The notes under the pieces are model-generated. The model was not told the DNA's origin. It did not search any database and worked only from the letters and a program-made list of their open reading frames with translations. Position numbers and translations under genes: made by a program. DNA of 64,000 nucleotides from Turritopsis dohrnii (Eukaryota > Cnidaria > Hydrozoa > Anthoathecata > Oceaniidae): the NCBI GenBank assembly GCA_027922465.2, contig BQMF02000118.1, positions 248,001 to 312,000 of the forward strand. Reading direction: 5' to 3'. This document shows positions 63,781 through 64,000 of this stretch, one piece after another. Every line of letters starts with the position of its first letter. Position 1 is the stretch's first letter.

Positions 63781-64000
63781 GCAAGTATTATGTTTGTTAT
63801 ACTTTGAAGAAAATTTTATTCAGTGAAAAACAATGTTTTACATAAGTTTTCGTTGCCAAAATAATTGAAACTGAAATGTGTGTTGTGTGTCGATATTTCT
63901 CTCCCCCACTCAAAGCTGACTGATGTTCAAAGTAATATGGTAGATTATTGCAACGTATCGTTTCATTTCACGTGGTGCCGAATGTAAACAAGTTGCACGT

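Overview
The window is AT-rich, intron-bearing nuclear DNA from an invertebrate animal. It holds spliced animal genes, many short inverted-repeat DNA transposons, CR1-like LINE remnants and a tRNA-derived SINE. An early-branching metazoan such as a cnidarian or sponge would fit (intronless class C GPCR, Mask-like gene, possible spliced-leader acceptors just before start codons), but I cannot fix the species or phylum from sequence alone.

Layout. 1-1.9 kb: the 3' end of a gene for a proline-rich protein made of near-identical 46-residue repeats. 2.8-5.5 kb: a decayed minus-strand LINE. 5.5-9.1 kb: a phased GCGCGCAGT array, a pogo-like element and a PIF/Harbinger-like MITE. 9.7-13.8 kb (minus): a four-exon SLC27A/FATP acyl-CoA synthetase, reconstructed at 663 aa. 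14-19.5 kb: intergenic, with hairpins and another inverted-repeat element. 19.5-24.9 kb (+): choline-phosphate cytidylyltransferase (PCYT1), 7 exons, 339 aa, whose 3.5-kb third intron carries a SINE and an unusual 2-kb element with repeated GTCCCGTCCGTCACA motifs. 25-28.6 kb: nested inverted-repeat elements around the first of three tandem aldo-keto reductase genes (26.9, 30.0 and 32.4 kb), followed by a truncated fourth copy (34.5 kb). 36.4-38.4 kb (minus): an intronless class C GPCR. 39-49 kb: mostly transposon debris (two LINE fragments, a hAT-like element, a Harbinger-like element, hairpins). 49.2-61.6 kb (+): one 22-exon gene for a 1691-aa protein with about 17 ankyrin repeats, a basic/acidic region, a KH domain and a C-terminal SAM domain. 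63.5 kb: the first coding exon of another gene that runs off the window.

Functional links. PCYT1 (phosphatidylcholine synthesis) and SLC27A (fatty acid activation and uptake) are both lipid-metabolism genes, but they are divergently oriented and 5.7 kb apart, and nothing shows co-regulation. The three reductases are a local duplication cluster.

The most unusual feature is in the ANK-KH-SAM gene. The 3' splice site of the KH exon has been copied eight times as a 46-bp minisatellite, and only the last acceptor keeps the KH domain open. The ANK+KH+SAM combination in one chain is also notable. All exon models were built by hand from splice consensus and reading-phase continuity; none has been tested against transcripts.
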